A stretch of 39,883 bases of DNA. Origin: Bacteroidia bacterium (lineage in GTDB: Bacteria > Bacteroidota > Bacteroidia > Flavobacteriales > Flavobacteriaceae). The position numbers and the translations under genes were made by a program. Position 1 is the first letter of the stretch. Every line of letters starts with the position of its first letter. Where the stretch lies: NCBI GenBank assembly GCA_030431695.1, contig JAUIIU010000023.1, forward strand, positions 1 to 39,883, in the 5' to 3' direction. Of the stretch, positions 6,443 through 15,670 are shown piece by piece. The notes under the pieces are model-generated. The model worked only from the letters and a program-made list of their open reading frames with translations, was not told the DNA's origin and did no database searches.

Positions 6443-7711
6443 TTGAAAGAAGATTTCCTGCAATATGTCTGGAAGTTTCAGAAATTCGATTCCGTTCTCC
6501 TTGAAACCACAACCGGTGAGCCCGTTGAGGTGGTGAAACCCGGTTTACAAAATTTCGATTCCGGCCCTGATTTCTTTAACGGAGCCGTCCGTATCAACGG
6601 GCAGCAATGGGTAGGAAATATCGAAATTCACCTGTTGTCTTCCTTGTGGTATGCGCATAGACACGACAGTGACCCGGCTTATGATAACGTGGTGCTACAT
6701 GTTGTGTGGCAGCACGACCGTGTGGTTTTCAGAAGGGATGATTCAGAAATTCCAACCATCGAATTACAACACCGGGTGCCAGCCAGGGCTGTATCTTACT
6801 ATCAGCGTCTGCATTCCGGAATGCACAGGTGGATCCCCTGTGAAAGTGAATTTTCGTCGGTTGAAGATTTTACCTATCATAATTGGCTGGAATATCTGTT
6901 TATCGAGCGTATGGAGCGTCGATACGACAGTTACCTGGATCCATTGAACACGTTGAAGAACGACTGGGAAGCGCTCTTGTTTCGGGAATTGTGTATTTCC
7001 TTCGGAACTAAGGTAAATAAAGAAGCGTTCGCAAACCTTGCCGCATCTGTGGATTTTTCCCTGGTGCGTAAACTGTCAAGAGAAGGAGGCCAATTGGAGT
7101 CCTTTTTTCTCGGGCAGGCGGGCTTACTGGAGCAGGACAATGGTGATGATGGGTATCTTGAATTCAGAAATGATTATTTATTTCTGAAAAGAAAATTCGG
7201 GTTGGACAATGCAGGTGTGATCCCACCGAAATTCTTTCGCCTTCGGCCTTTGAACTTTCCAACCATCCGATTATCCCAGCTGGCAAGGATCTATGAAAAA
7301 CATCCAGTGTTGTTTTCAGAAATACTCGAAATAACAACTGCAGAACAGTTTTACGAGTTGTTAGAGGTGAGCGCAGGGACTTATTGGGAGGAGCATTTTT
7401 CCTTCGGAAAAAAACACAAACGAAATGTAAAAAGTCTGAGTAGGACGTTCAAAGAACACCTGCTGGTCAACGTGGTGATCCCGGTGAAATTCAGCTATAT
7501 GAGACAGAATGGTTCCGCCAGCGACGAAGACCTTTTGTTCCTGGCCAGGCAATTATCGCCAGAAAAGAACAGTATCATCACGAAATTTGCTGAGTTGGGA
7601 AGGAAACCGGCAAATATCCTGGAATCGCAGGGATTGTTACATCTGAAGAAGGTGTATTGCGATACCCAGCAATGTCTTCGCTGTGCCATAGGTAATGCCA
7701 TACTCAAATGA
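6443..7711 (+). CDS. DUF2851 family protein
   Basis: A 422-residue cytosolic protein of the DUF2851 family, widespread in Bacteroidota and without known function. Recognisable family features are the N-terminal KEDFLQYVWKFQKFD, then SGPDFFNGAVRINGQQWVGN and IEIHLLSSLWYAHRHDSDPAYDNVVLHVVW, and the cysteine-containing C-terminus QQCLRCAIGNAILK. The start is TTG at 6443: homology-like sequence begins there and no ATG or GTG lies upstream in frame before the terminator at 6372. It ends 3 bp from the stop of the convergent leucine-rich-repeat gene. Confidence 0.8.
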   Translation: MKEDFLQYVWKFQKFDSVLLETTTGEPVEVVKPGLQNFDSGPDFFNGAVRINGQQWVGNIEIHLLSSLWYAHRHDSDPAYDNVVLHVVWQHDRVVFRRDDSEIPTIELQHRVPARAVSYYQRLHSGMHRWIPCESEFSSVEDFTYHNWLEYLFIERMERRYDSYLDPLNTLKNDWEALLFRELCISFGTKVNKEAFANLAASVDFSLVRKLSREGGQLESFFLGQAGLLEQDNGDDGYLEFRNDYLFLKRKFGLDNAGVIPPKFFRLRPLNFPTIRLSQLARIYEKHPVLFSEILEITTAEQFYELLEVSAGTYWEEHFSFGKKHKRNVKSLSRTFKEHLLVNVVIPVKFSYMRQNGSASDEDLLFLARQLSPEKNSIITKFAELGRKPANILESQGLLHLKKVYCDTQQCLRCAIGNAILK

Positions 7712-7714
7712 AGT

Positions 7715-8935
7715 TTATTCCTTTAGAAATTTCAAAGTTAAGTGATCCCCCGAATCGGAGAAAACTTCGATGAAATATAAGCCCGAGGATAATGATACAA
7801 CTGTATCTTCCAGAGTTTTATGGTCCGTTGTCTGAATTATCTGACTGCCTGTAGCAGATAGCAGAATAAATTTTTGGATCGGAACTTCACTCTGAATCGT
7901 AAAGGAATCTTTTACAGGATTCGGAAATAATACGACACTATTCGAAGAAAACTCATCCACAGAAAGCGAGCAGTCCGGTTGTGAAGTCACAATCACGGAA
8001 TTCGGGTCGTAACCGCTTTCGCTAAGCGCGTATTCCTCACCTGGATCCATACAGATTACCTCCAAGCTGGGAAGATTTGCAAATGAGAAACCGAAATACA
8101 ACAGATCCGGATCTGAAGTCGAAATCACATTGTTCTGGGCGTTGATGTATGTAAGATTGGGGTTCTCATCACAGTGAATTTCGTACACTCCAGTTTCGCT
8201 TAAGTCTACAATGTCGATGTCATTATAACCCACATAAAGCCTACCCAACGATGGCATGTTTGAAATATCTATGGAAGTAAGAAGATTATCAGTTAGTAGT
8301 AGCTCCAATAAATTATCTAAAAAATTGACCTCTATGTTGGAGATATTGTTTGCTTCGAGATGTACAAATTCCAGTAAGGGATTATTGGACAAGTCGATTG
8401 TGCTGATGTTATTTTCAGAAGCCCAAATGGCCTCCAGATTTGGATTACCACTCAGATCCAATCCTGTAAGCTGATTATCTGTGCAATAAATCCACCACAA
8501 ATTGGTAAGAGAGCTAATGTCTATTGATGTGAGTTGATTGTTAAAAACCCAAAGACTACTCAACGCAGTTAAACCTGTAACATCAATAGATGTAAGTTCA
8601 TTATAATCAGCATAAAGCAGTTCCAGCTGTGTAAGAGGAGTTGCGTCAAGTGAGGTAATCAGATTGCCGCCACATCGCAGTTCGATCAAATTCACAAAAT
8701 GCTCGATACCGGTCATATCTGTGATCTTGTTGGGATCACCGCTTAATGATGTTACTCTGAGATCGGTAACAGCTTCCGCTTCGGAAATTTGAATCTCTCC
8801 GTCATTGTTGGTGTCGTGCCCGTCTGCAATTACCTTGTTCTTAAAATTTACATCTGGAAAGTTGATGATCTGACCGTTGCATATACCGACAAAAACCAGC
8901 ATCAGAGTTAACGAAACTATCTTCTCCATAATCAT
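7715..8935 (-). CDS. Secreted leucine-rich-repeat protein with T9SS type A sorting domain
   Basis: A 406-residue exported protein. A signal peptide ends at about residue 21 (CNGQ). An EF-hand-like DTNNDGEIQISEAE loop follows at about residues 41-54. Repeated LTSIDVTGLTALSSLWVFNN-type leucine-rich units occupy roughly residues 75-270. A C-terminal region of about 75 residues begins VVLFPNPVKDSF and ends GLYFIEVFSDSGDHLTLKFLKE, the hallmark of the type IX secretion sorting signal. The protein should cross the outer membrane through T9SS and be released or anchored at the cell surface. Leucine-rich repeats of this sort usually bind other proteins or glycans; the ligand is unknown. A second possible start is the ATG two codons later (8929). 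Confidence 0.87.
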   Translation of the reverse strand: MIMEKIVSLTLMLVFVGICNGQIINFPDVNFKNKVIADGHDTNNDGEIQISEAEAVTDLRVTSLSGDPNKITDMTGIEHFVNLIELRCGGNLITSLDATPLTQLELLYADYNELTSIDVTGLTALSSLWVFNNQLTSIDISSLTNLWWIYCTDNQLTGLDLSGNPNLEAIWASENNISTIDLSNNPLLEFVHLEANNISNIEVNFLDNLLELLLTDNLLTSIDISNMPSLGRLYVGYNDIDIVDLSETGVYEIHCDENPNLTYINAQNNVISTSDPDLLYFGFSFANLPSLEVICMDPGEEYALSESGYDPNSVIVTSQPDCSLSVDEFSSNSVVLFPNPVKDSFTIQSEVPIQKFILLSATGSQIIQTTDHKTLEDTVVSLSSGLYFIEVFSDSGDHLTLKFLKE

Positions 8936-9006
8936 ACTGTTTTTTTAAAGTTACGAATTATTCTTTTGGGATAAATCTTCTGACCAAAAAGTAGTATTTT
9001 GCAGCT

Positions 9007-9237
9007 ATGTTGCAACTGGTGTATAAGATCCGGCATTACCTGGAGCGCCATGGTTACTATGTTTGTTCCAGGTTGGCGGACAGGCTGGGAATGCGCGCCA
9101 AAAGTGTCCGATTGTTTTTTATCTACGTCTCCTTTGCGACGGCGGGAGTGGGATTTGCGATTTACCTTACACTTGCCTTTTGGTTGCGCTTGAAAGATCT
9201 TGTATACACAAAACGAACTTCGGTATTTGATCTATGA
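9007..9237 (+). CDS. PspC domain-like small membrane protein
   Basis: A 76-residue protein with a PspC-like layout. A short basic N-terminus (YKIRHYLERHGYYVCSRLADRLGMRAKSVRLFFI) resembles the PspC segment that precedes the membrane helix, and one transmembrane segment follows (FIYVSFATAGVGFAIYLTLAFWL, about residues 38-60). PspC proteins elsewhere take part in membrane-stress responses. Here the stop overlaps the start of the K+ channel gene (ATGA, 9234-9237), so the two are translationally coupled. A TATTTTG box (8995-9001) ends only 5 nt before the ATG, so the mRNA may be leaderless. A competing frame starting at 8999 was rejected because it lacks membrane-protein character. Confidence 0.75.
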   Translation: MLQLVYKIRHYLERHGYYVCSRLADRLGMRAKSVRLFFIYVSFATAGVGFAIYLTLAFWLRLKDLVYTKRTSVFDL

Positions 9238-10244
9238 ATCGGTTGTTCAGATCTGAAATATTTTTAGCCATATTCCTGGTACTTTGCGTTTTCTTCACAG
9301 GGGTGCTGGGGTTTAAATGGTTTTCCGGCTACAGTTGGGTGGATTCCATCTATATGACCATCATTACGATCACAACAGTTGGGTATGGGGAAGTACATCC
9401 GTTAAGTGCGAACGAGAAGATCTTTGCTTCGATTTTAATTATCTCCAGTATCTTTATTGTGGGTTATGCGATCAAGGTGATCTCCGAACACATCCTGAGT
9501 AAGAATAATATTGGGAACTTTAAACTGAAACGAGTGAAAAAATCTATCGATCATATGGAAGGACACGTGATCGTTTGCGGTTATGGAAGGAACGGCAAAC
9601 AGGCCACCGAAAAACTTAGGGACTACAACCAGCGGTTTGTGGTGGTTGAGCACAGCGATGAGATCGTGGCCCACGCCAGGGATGAGGATGTAATGTTTGT
9701 GCAGGGTAATGCCATAGAAGACGAAACGCTGGTGGAAGCCGGGATAATGCGGGCTTCCACGCTGATTTGTGCACTTCCTAGTGACGCCGACAACCTGTTC
9801 ATCGTATTATCGGCCAGGCAATTGAATCCCGAGTTGAAGATCATCAGCAGGGCTTCCGAGGAAGGTAGTCTGAAAAAACTGAAAATGGCGGGTGCCGATA
9901 ATGTGATCCTTCCCGATAAGATAGGTGGAGATCATATGGCCAACCTGGTTGTGACTCCCGACCTGGTTGAATTCCTGGATAACCTTTCGGTTTCTGGGGA
10001 AAAGGACAGTATCAATGTGGAACAGATCTCCTTCGAGAAAGTATGCCCCGAAGGCAATGAGAAATCGATTCGCGATCTTGATATCAGGAGAAAGACCGGC
10101 TGCTCGGTGATCGGGTACAAGGATTCGAATGGAGATTATATCGTTAATCCGGAACCTACCCTGAAAATTGAAAAGGATTCCAAACTTATTCTTATCGGAA
10201 GACCAGACCAAATCCGGAACCTGAAACAACTTTACGACCTTTAA
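9234..10244 (+). CDS. Potassium channel with RCK (TrkA-N/TrkA-C) domains
   Basis: A 336-residue two-helix potassium channel. TM1 spans about residues 8-26, followed by a pore loop with the selectivity filter TTVGYG (47-52) and TM2 at about 63-82. The cytosolic RCK domain starts at about 110 with the Rossmann motif VIVCGYGRNG (Gly116, 118, 121). A TrkA-C-like domain fills the last ~80 residues (from about 255). The architecture matches MthK-type channels, tetramers gated by ligands such as Ca2+ or nucleotides bound to the RCK ring; the ligand here is unknown. Its start codon overlaps the stop of the PspC-like gene, suggesting stoichiometric or functional linkage. Confidence 0.92.
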   Translation: MNRLFRSEIFLAIFLVLCVFFTGVLGFKWFSGYSWVDSIYMTIITITTVGYGEVHPLSANEKIFASILIISSIFIVGYAIKVISEHILSKNNIGNFKLKRVKKSIDHMEGHVIVCGYGRNGKQATEKLRDYNQRFVVVEHSDEIVAHARDEDVMFVQGNAIEDETLVEAGIMRASTLICALPSDADNLFIVLSARQLNPELKIISRASEEGSLKKLKMAGADNVILPDKIGGDHMANLVVTPDLVEFLDNLSVSGEKDSINVEQISFEKVCPEGNEKSIRDLDIRRKTGCSVIGYKDSNGDYIVNPEPTLKIEKDSKLILIGRPDQIRNLKQLYDL

Positions 10245-10341
10245 GTATACGTTATCTTTTTAACGGCCAAAAATTTGATAACGGTTAAATTTTTAGCATC
10301 TTGCCTAGCTGAAAAACCAATTTCTAACTAAATAACCAATC

Positions 10342-11940
10342 ATGAAGAAACTTCTTCCGTTACTTTTTAGCCTAATGTTTCCACTTTTCACCTTTGCTCA
10401 GGAGAGCGATGAGGTTGGCTTCGACCAGAAGATCGATGAGGCATTTCAGCCGGTTTCCGATTTCTTCACCCAGGTGGTGTTCTTCGAGATCGCGGGAATT
10501 CCTTTCGTACTGATCCTCCTGGTAGCGAGTGCGGCATTCTTCACATTGGTCTTTGGTTTCCCGAATATCCGATTCTTCGGAAAAGCGATCAATACGGTAC
10601 GTGGTAAATACGACGAGATCGACCATCACGAATTAGGGGATACAGCAGCGGCGGTTGACGGAGATATTCGCGACACCATTCGCGATGAGAGTAAGGAAGG
10701 AGAAGTAAGTCATTTCCAGGCACTGGCTACTGCCGTGTCCGGAACGGTTGGAAACGGAAATATCGCTGGTGTGGCGCTTGCGATCGCCCTAGGCGGTCCG
10801 GGGGCAACCTTTTGGATGATCATCTGTGGATTACTGGGGATGTCCACGAAATTCGTAGAGTGTACCCTGGGTGTTCAATATCGCGATGTAGACGAAAATG
10901 GAACCGTTTACGGAGGACCGATGTACTATTTGTCCAAAGGTCTTAAAGAGAAAGGATTCAAAATACTTGGAAAAATAACTGCGGTTCTGTTCGCTATATT
11001 CTGTATCGGAGGTTCCTTCGGAGGAGGAAATGCGGCTCAATCGAACCAGGCAACCATTGTGATCAAGGAATTGTTCGAGTGGGAAAGCACAGGAGCAGGT
11101 ACCCTGGTAGGAGTTGTTTTGGCGATATTGGTTGGGATCATCATTATTGGGGGGATCAAGCGAATCGCTTCAGTTACCGAAAAGATCGTTCCATTCATGG
11201 CAGTTCTGTATGTGGCGTGTTGTTTATATATCATCTTAAGTAATTTCTCCTTTGTGGATGACGCTTTCAGTCTGATATTCAGAGAAGCGTTCAGCCCAAC
11301 GGCTATCGGTGTAGGAAGTGTTATCGGCGTACTATTGGTTGGATTCCAGCGTGCGGCTTTCTCGAACGAGGCGGGAGCGGGTTCTGCTTCGATTGCTCAC
11401 TCTGCTGTAAAGACCAACTACTCGGCCAGTGAAGGCCTAGTGGCGCTGTTGGAGCCATTTATTGATACTGTTGTGATCTGTACTATGACAGCCCTCGTGA
11501 TCATCATCTTCAATTTCGGAGGATTCTTCGAGTACGGTGATGCAACGGGAGCCGGTGTGGTGATTATTGATGGTTTGGAATACGAAGGAGCTGGAATCAC
11601 ATCCAAGGCATTTGCCGAATATATTCCGTATTCCGGTGTGTTCCTGACGATAGCTGTGGTGTTATTCGCCGTTTCTACGATGATCTCATGGTCCTACTAC
11701 GGGTTACAGTCGTGGAAGTATCTCTTCGGAAGAGGAAAACGTGCCGATCTTATCTACAAACTGTTGTTCTGTGTCTTTGTTGTGATCGGAGCGGCCGCAA
11801 GTATGGATTCTATCTGGGCATTCTCCGACGCGATGATCTTCGCTATGGTATTCCCGAATATGATAGGGCTCTACTTCCTGTTCCCGGTTGTTAAGAAACA
11901 ACTACGCAGGTACCTGGATGCCATTAAGATGGCCCGCTAG
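10342..11940 (+). CDS. Alanine/glycine:cation symporter (AGCS family)
   Basis: A 532-residue polytopic inner-membrane transporter. The AGCS signature SHFQALATAVSGTVGNGNIAGVALAI starts at about residue 123, and later segments such as GGPMYYLSKGL, FSNEAGAGSASIAHSAV and the STMISWSYYGLQSWKYLFG stretch are family-typical. Members import alanine, glycine or related amino acids with Na+ or H+. Two features are less usual. There is a cleavable-looking N-terminal signal (MKKLLPLLFSLMFPLFTFAQ) before a soluble stretch, and a strongly acidic insert (about residues 89-121) precedes the signature. The specific substrate is not evident. Confidence 0.9.
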   Translation: MKKLLPLLFSLMFPLFTFAQESDEVGFDQKIDEAFQPVSDFFTQVVFFEIAGIPFVLILLVASAAFFTLVFGFPNIRFFGKAINTVRGKYDEIDHHELGDTAAAVDGDIRDTIRDESKEGEVSHFQALATAVSGTVGNGNIAGVALAIALGGPGATFWMIICGLLGMSTKFVECTLGVQYRDVDENGTVYGGPMYYLSKGLKEKGFKILGKITAVLFAIFCIGGSFGGGNAAQSNQATIVIKELFEWESTGAGTLVGVVLAILVGIIIIGGIKRIASVTEKIVPFMAVLYVACCLYIILSNFSFVDDAFSLIFREAFSPTAIGVGSVIGVLLVGFQRAAFSNEAGAGSASIAHSAVKTNYSASEGLVALLEPFIDTVVICTMTALVIIIFNFGGFFEYGDATGAGVVIIDGLEYEGAGITSKAFAEYIPYSGVFLTIAVVLFAVSTMISWSYYGLQSWKYLFGRGKRADLIYKLLFCVFVVIGAAASMDSIWAFSDAMIFAMVFPNMIGLYFLFPVVKKQLRRYLDAIKMAR

Positions 11941-11989
11941 ATCGGATAAAACATAAAACATTCTAACTCCCCGCTTAAATCGAGGAGTT

Positions 11990-12865
11990 ATGAAAATAAA
12001 CAGATCCCATTTCGTTTTTGACCGCGGTCAGCGAAATGGGATACTTTCGTTATTAGGGCTGATCATTTTACTGATCGCCTTAAAGTTCTATCTCGCTAAC
12101 AAAGGTGTCAACAAAGATCTTCCCCGGGTATCTTCTGAAATCCTTGCGCTTCGTGAAGAAATAGATTCGTTAAAAGCGGCAAGGGCGGACACGGCGACAA
12201 GGAACATGTACAAGTTCAACCCTAATTTCATGACCGATTTCAAGGCGTACACGCTTGGGCTGTCCCCGGCGCAGCATGATAAGTTGCAGGCATATCGGAA
12301 TAGCGGTAAATGGATCAACTCGGTAGCCGATTTCCAAAAGGTAACCGGGGTATCGGATTCGCTATTGGATACATTCCGGGTGCAATTCCGTTTCCCCGAA
12401 TGGGTGAACAAGCCGAGAAATCCTAATTCAATACGAAAGGCTTATTCAGCCTTGCCTGAAGCCGGGAAGAAGGATCTGAACATGGCAACTACCGAAGAAC
12501 TGCAGGTGGTCCCAGGTATAGGTATGGTGTTGTCGGAACGCATAGTGAGCTATCGCGAAAAACTGGGTGGGTTTACGGCGGTGGAACAACTGTATGCGGT
12601 GTATGGCTTGAGCACGGAAGTGGTAGATCGAGTTAGAATGCAGTTCTCTGTGAAGACTCCCCGCGATATGACTCGATATAATATCAATTCAGCTTCCGCC
12701 TCGGACATAGCTACTATCCCCGGAATCTCTTTCGAACTGGCCAGAGAGATCTGGGAATTTGTAAGACTGAGGGATGGTGTAAATGATCTGGATGAATTAA
12801 CAAAAATTGAGGAAATCACACCCACAAGGTTACACCTAATTAAGTTATATTTGTTTGTTGAATGA
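11990..12865 (+). CDS. Helix-hairpin-helix (ComEA-like) protein
   Basis: A 291-residue protein with a single N-terminal transmembrane helix (about residues 17-36) and a short coiled-coil-like stretch (VSSEILALREEIDSLKAA). Three helix-hairpin-helix units follow. The first is degenerate (about 75-130). The second, DLNMATTEELQVVPGIGMVLSERIVSYRE, is a good ComEA match. The third is YNINSASASDIATIPGIS. ComEA-type domains bind DNA without sequence preference and serve in DNA uptake in competent bacteria. Whether this flavobacterial protein does so is unproven, since no other competence gene is adjacent. Confidence 0.8.
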   Translation: MKINRSHFVFDRGQRNGILSLLGLIILLIALKFYLANKGVNKDLPRVSSEILALREEIDSLKAARADTATRNMYKFNPNFMTDFKAYTLGLSPAQHDKLQAYRNSGKWINSVADFQKVTGVSDSLLDTFRVQFRFPEWVNKPRNPNSIRKAYSALPEAGKKDLNMATTEELQVVPGIGMVLSERIVSYREKLGGFTAVEQLYAVYGLSTEVVDRVRMQFSVKTPRDMTRYNINSASASDIATIPGISFELAREIWEFVRLRDGVNDLDELTKIEEITPTRLHLIKLYLFVE

Positions 12866-12938
12866 CTTGTCATTTTCGTAAAAGTCATCCCATAATCATC
12901 GGTTTTATTCCGAAATTGATAAATATCCAGATAGATTT

Positions 12939-14105
12939 ATGAACGAAATATATTTTACCGAAGAGCATGAGTTTTTCAGAAAGAGCTTCCGTGATTTCCT
13001 TCAGAAGGAAGTAGTTCCGCACATTGAGAAATGGGAGAAGTCCGGACAAATCGAACGATTTATCTGGAAGAAGATGGGAGAGATGGGTTACTTCGGAATA
13101 TCATACCCAGAAAAGTATGGTGGTCTCGACTTGGATGTGTTCTATATGGTGATCTACCTGGAGGAAATGCAGAGGATCAATTCGGGAGGTTTCGCCGCAG
13201 CTATGTGGGTGCATCCCTATCTGGCCATGTCGCATCTGAATGCTGAAGGATCCGAAATGATCAAAGAGAAATATCTTGCGCCTAGCATTGCAGGCGACCT
13301 GATGGGTTGCCTTTGTATCTCCGAACCATTTGCCGGTAGCGATGTAGGAGGGATGAGAACAACGGCAGTAAAGGAAGGTGACGAATATGTTATCAATGGT
13401 TCTAAGACATTCATCACCAATGGGGTGTACAGCGATTACCTCGTGGTTTCGGCAAAAACACAGCCTGAACTTGGTAGTAAAGGTATCAGCATGTTCTTGG
13501 TAGACAGGGACACTCCTGGTGTTTCGGCTACCAAGCTGGACAAACTGGGGTGGAGAGCAAGTGATACCGGAGAGATCGCCTTCGACAATGTCAGGATACC
13601 CGCAACACATCTCCTGGGTGAGGAAAAGAAAGGTTTTGCGTACCTCATGCAGCACCTGGCACTGGAGCGGATGGTGATGGCTATTAATGCTCATGCCCGC
13701 AGTGAGTGGGCGATTGAGTATACGATTCAGTATATGAAAGACAGGACGGCGTTCGGAAGTTCACTGGATAAGTTCCAGGCGCTGCGTCACAAAGTGGCCG
13801 AAATGGCCAGTGAAGTGGAAATGTGCAAGGCATTCAACTATACTACCGCTTACCGACTAGGTAAAAAAGAGTACGTTGTTAAGGAAGCCAGCATGGCGAA
13901 ACTGGTCTCCACGCGTGTTTCCGATAGTGTGGCGTACGACTGTCTGCAACTTCTTGGCGGTTACGGGTACATAGAAGAATACCCTTTGGCACGAAATCTG
14001 CGTGATAGCAGGCTGGGACCCATCGGAGGTGGGACCTCAGAAATATTAAAAGAGATCATTGCGAAGATGGTGATAGATGGCAAAGAATACAAGCCTGCAA
14101 CCTGA
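12939..14105 (+). CDS. Acyl-CoA dehydrogenase family protein
   Basis: A 388-residue FAD enzyme of full ACAD length. The first signature is CISEPFAGSDVGGMRTTA (about 125-142), with the FAD/substrate segment NGSKTFITNGVYSDYLVV after it and the C-terminal signature ARNLRDSRLGPIGGGTSEI. The position that carries the catalytic glutamate in short/medium-chain enzymes (YEGT) is glycine here. Glu243 in LALERM fits the alternative catalytic position of the long-chain and isovaleryl types. It should oxidise an acyl-CoA to the 2,3-enoyl-CoA, most likely in fatty-acid or branched-chain breakdown. No beta-oxidation partner is adjacent. Confidence 0.9.
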   Translation: MNEIYFTEEHEFFRKSFRDFLQKEVVPHIEKWEKSGQIERFIWKKMGEMGYFGISYPEKYGGLDLDVFYMVIYLEEMQRINSGGFAAAMWVHPYLAMSHLNAEGSEMIKEKYLAPSIAGDLMGCLCISEPFAGSDVGGMRTTAVKEGDEYVINGSKTFITNGVYSDYLVVSAKTQPELGSKGISMFLVDRDTPGVSATKLDKLGWRASDTGEIAFDNVRIPATHLLGEEKKGFAYLMQHLALERMVMAINAHARSEWAIEYTIQYMKDRTAFGSSLDKFQALRHKVAEMASEVEMCKAFNYTTAYRLGKKEYVVKEASMAKLVSTRVSDSVAYDCLQLLGGYGYIEEYPLARNLRDSRLGPIGGGTSEILKEIIAKMVIDGKEYKPAT

Positions 14106-14176
14106 TTCGTCCTGTGAACTTCAGGAATTAATACTATATTTCCACTTCCAAATAGTTTGAACTTAATACTGAATGA

Positions 14177-15595
14177 ATGAGCTATCGTAAGCTACTGTTT
14201 TTCCTGATTTTAATCGCTTTTGGCTATTCGGTCGATGCGCAGACCGAGGTGAAGAGCAAGGTAACCGACTTCCTCACCTACATGCCAATTGAAAATGCCA
14301 ACGTATATATCAAGAACACCACCATTGGTACCGTTACCAATACCGATGGACGGTTTGTCCTTAATGTGCCCGAGCGCCATGTTAACGATACCCTGATCGT
14401 TTCTTCCATCGGGTATGAGAGTTTCAAGGTAGTGATCAGTGAGTTTGAAGATGAGGAGATCTTCCTGGAAGAGGATATTGCTTCTCTGGACGAAGTTGTG
14501 GTGGTGGCGGAAACCAGGCCAAAGACAGGAAATGACATTATGCTGAGGGCCTTGGAAGAACTACCGGAGAACCTGCCTTACGAACCATATCTTCAGAAGG
14601 GATTTTTGAGACATAAGGAGCGAAACAAGAAACAATACAAGTGGTTGATCGAAAGCGCAATCACCGTCTACGATTCGAGCTATGAAAGCGGTTCCAGGAG
14701 GAATCTTAGGATCAACGTAGACGAGATCCGAAAGAGCTACGACCTGCGTGATGTGGATAGTTTATTTACGTACTCTTCCTATCTGAAAAGTCGGGGGATG
14801 AATATCAACGCACGTTCGCAAAAGCTGAGAAGGGATACGATCACCACTTCTTCACTGGTCAATGCCATAAAATGGAACGATCGTAGGGTGAATGGATTAG
14901 ATGTACTGCTCAAAGGAAAGCTGAACCTGGTTAGGAATGCCAATATGAAGAAAGCATTGTTCGGGGAAGATCTGCTGGAACGTCACCATTTTGAACTGGA
15001 TACTATTTTGGTGGATGATGGCAGGAAGATATACAAGATCCGCATCTCGGGGGGCAAGGATTATGTTGGGCTGGACACGCCAAATATATACAACGAGGGA
15101 TTCGAGGCGAGAGGATGGATCTACATATACTGGGACAACTATGCTATCAAAAGACTGGAATACGAACTGGTGGCGGCATCGGATGTTCAGAAACGAAGGA
15201 GCAAGAGTTTATTCGGAACCCAACTGAATCACAAACTGCTTATCACCTATAAGGAATACGGTGAACGGATGTACCCGAATTACTTCTATTACGAAACCCC
15301 AAAGCTGGTTAAGATCGGTGATCGGTCTTCCGACAGGGAAAAGAACGAGGAAATGCAGGGAGTGGATAAGGACGAGCAGTTCTACTATACCATACAGGAG
15401 ATACTGTTTACCGAGATCGTCCAGGATCCGGAATTGGTTAGCCGGGAGCTGAACAAGGATTGGTCTGACGATATCTTTTCGTCCATGCCTTACAATGAAT
15501 CATTTTGGGAGAATTACAACGTACTCCTGGAAAGTGAGGAGGAAGACCAGCTTATCAAGGACCTGAGCAGGCGGGCAACACTTTACCGTCAATAA
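14177..15595 (+). CDS. Exported carboxypeptidase-regulatory-domain protein
   Basis: A 472-residue exported protein. A signal peptide ends at about residue 22 (VDAQ). The first ~90 mature residues form a carboxypeptidase D regulatory-like beta-sandwich (KVTDFLTYMPIENANVYIKN, GTVTNTDGRFVLNVP, VSSIGYESFKV), the fold found at the N-terminus of SusC/TonB-dependent receptors. The remaining ~350 residues carry no TonB barrel signature but keep conserved-looking segments such as SGGKDYVGLDTPNIYNEGF and ARGWIYIYWDNYAIKRLEYE. Proteins of this type in Bacteroidota are periplasmic or outer-membrane associated and uncharacterised. ATG at 14177 is chosen over an out-of-frame ATG at 14173. Confidence 0.8.
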   Translation: MSYRKLLFFLILIAFGYSVDAQTEVKSKVTDFLTYMPIENANVYIKNTTIGTVTNTDGRFVLNVPERHVNDTLIVSSIGYESFKVVISEFEDEEIFLEEDIASLDEVVVVAETRPKTGNDIMLRALEELPENLPYEPYLQKGFLRHKERNKKQYKWLIESAITVYDSSYESGSRRNLRINVDEIRKSYDLRDVDSLFTYSSYLKSRGMNINARSQKLRRDTITTSSLVNAIKWNDRRVNGLDVLLKGKLNLVRNANMKKALFGEDLLERHHFELDTILVDDGRKIYKIRISGGKDYVGLDTPNIYNEGFEARGWIYIYWDNYAIKRLEYELVAASDVQKRRSKSLFGTQLNHKLLITYKEYGERMYPNYFYYETPKLVKIGDRSSDREKNEEMQGVDKDEQFYYTIQEILFTEIVQDPELVSRELNKDWSDDIFSSMPYNESFWENYNVLLESEEEDQLIKDLSRRATLYRQ

Positions 15596-15632
15596 ATTTT
15601 TAATTTACGCGCAACAATTGTAAATTACTTTT

Positions 15633-15640
15633 TATATTTG
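15633..15640 (+). promoter_or_regulatory. -7 element of the rpsU promoter
   Basis: TATATTTG matches TAnnTTTG exactly. A TTG at 15618-15620 is the closest -33-like triplet, but the spacing is short. Transcription would start near 15645, leaving a leader of about 25 nt that contains the Shine-Dalgarno sequence. Confidence 0.6.
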
Positions 15641-15654
15641 CCCCGCAAAAAGAG

Positions 15655-15664
15655 AGGAGGTGAT
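15655..15664 (+). promoter_or_regulatory. Perfect 10-nt Shine-Dalgarno sequence of rpsU
   Basis: AGGAGGTGAT is complementary over ten bases to the 16S rRNA 3' end and is spaced 6 nt from the ATG at 15671. It fixes the rpsU start there instead of an upstream in-frame codon. None of the other ribosomal, tuf, nusG or rpo genes in this window has such a sequence. Confidence 0.88.
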
Positions 15665-15670
15665 GACACT

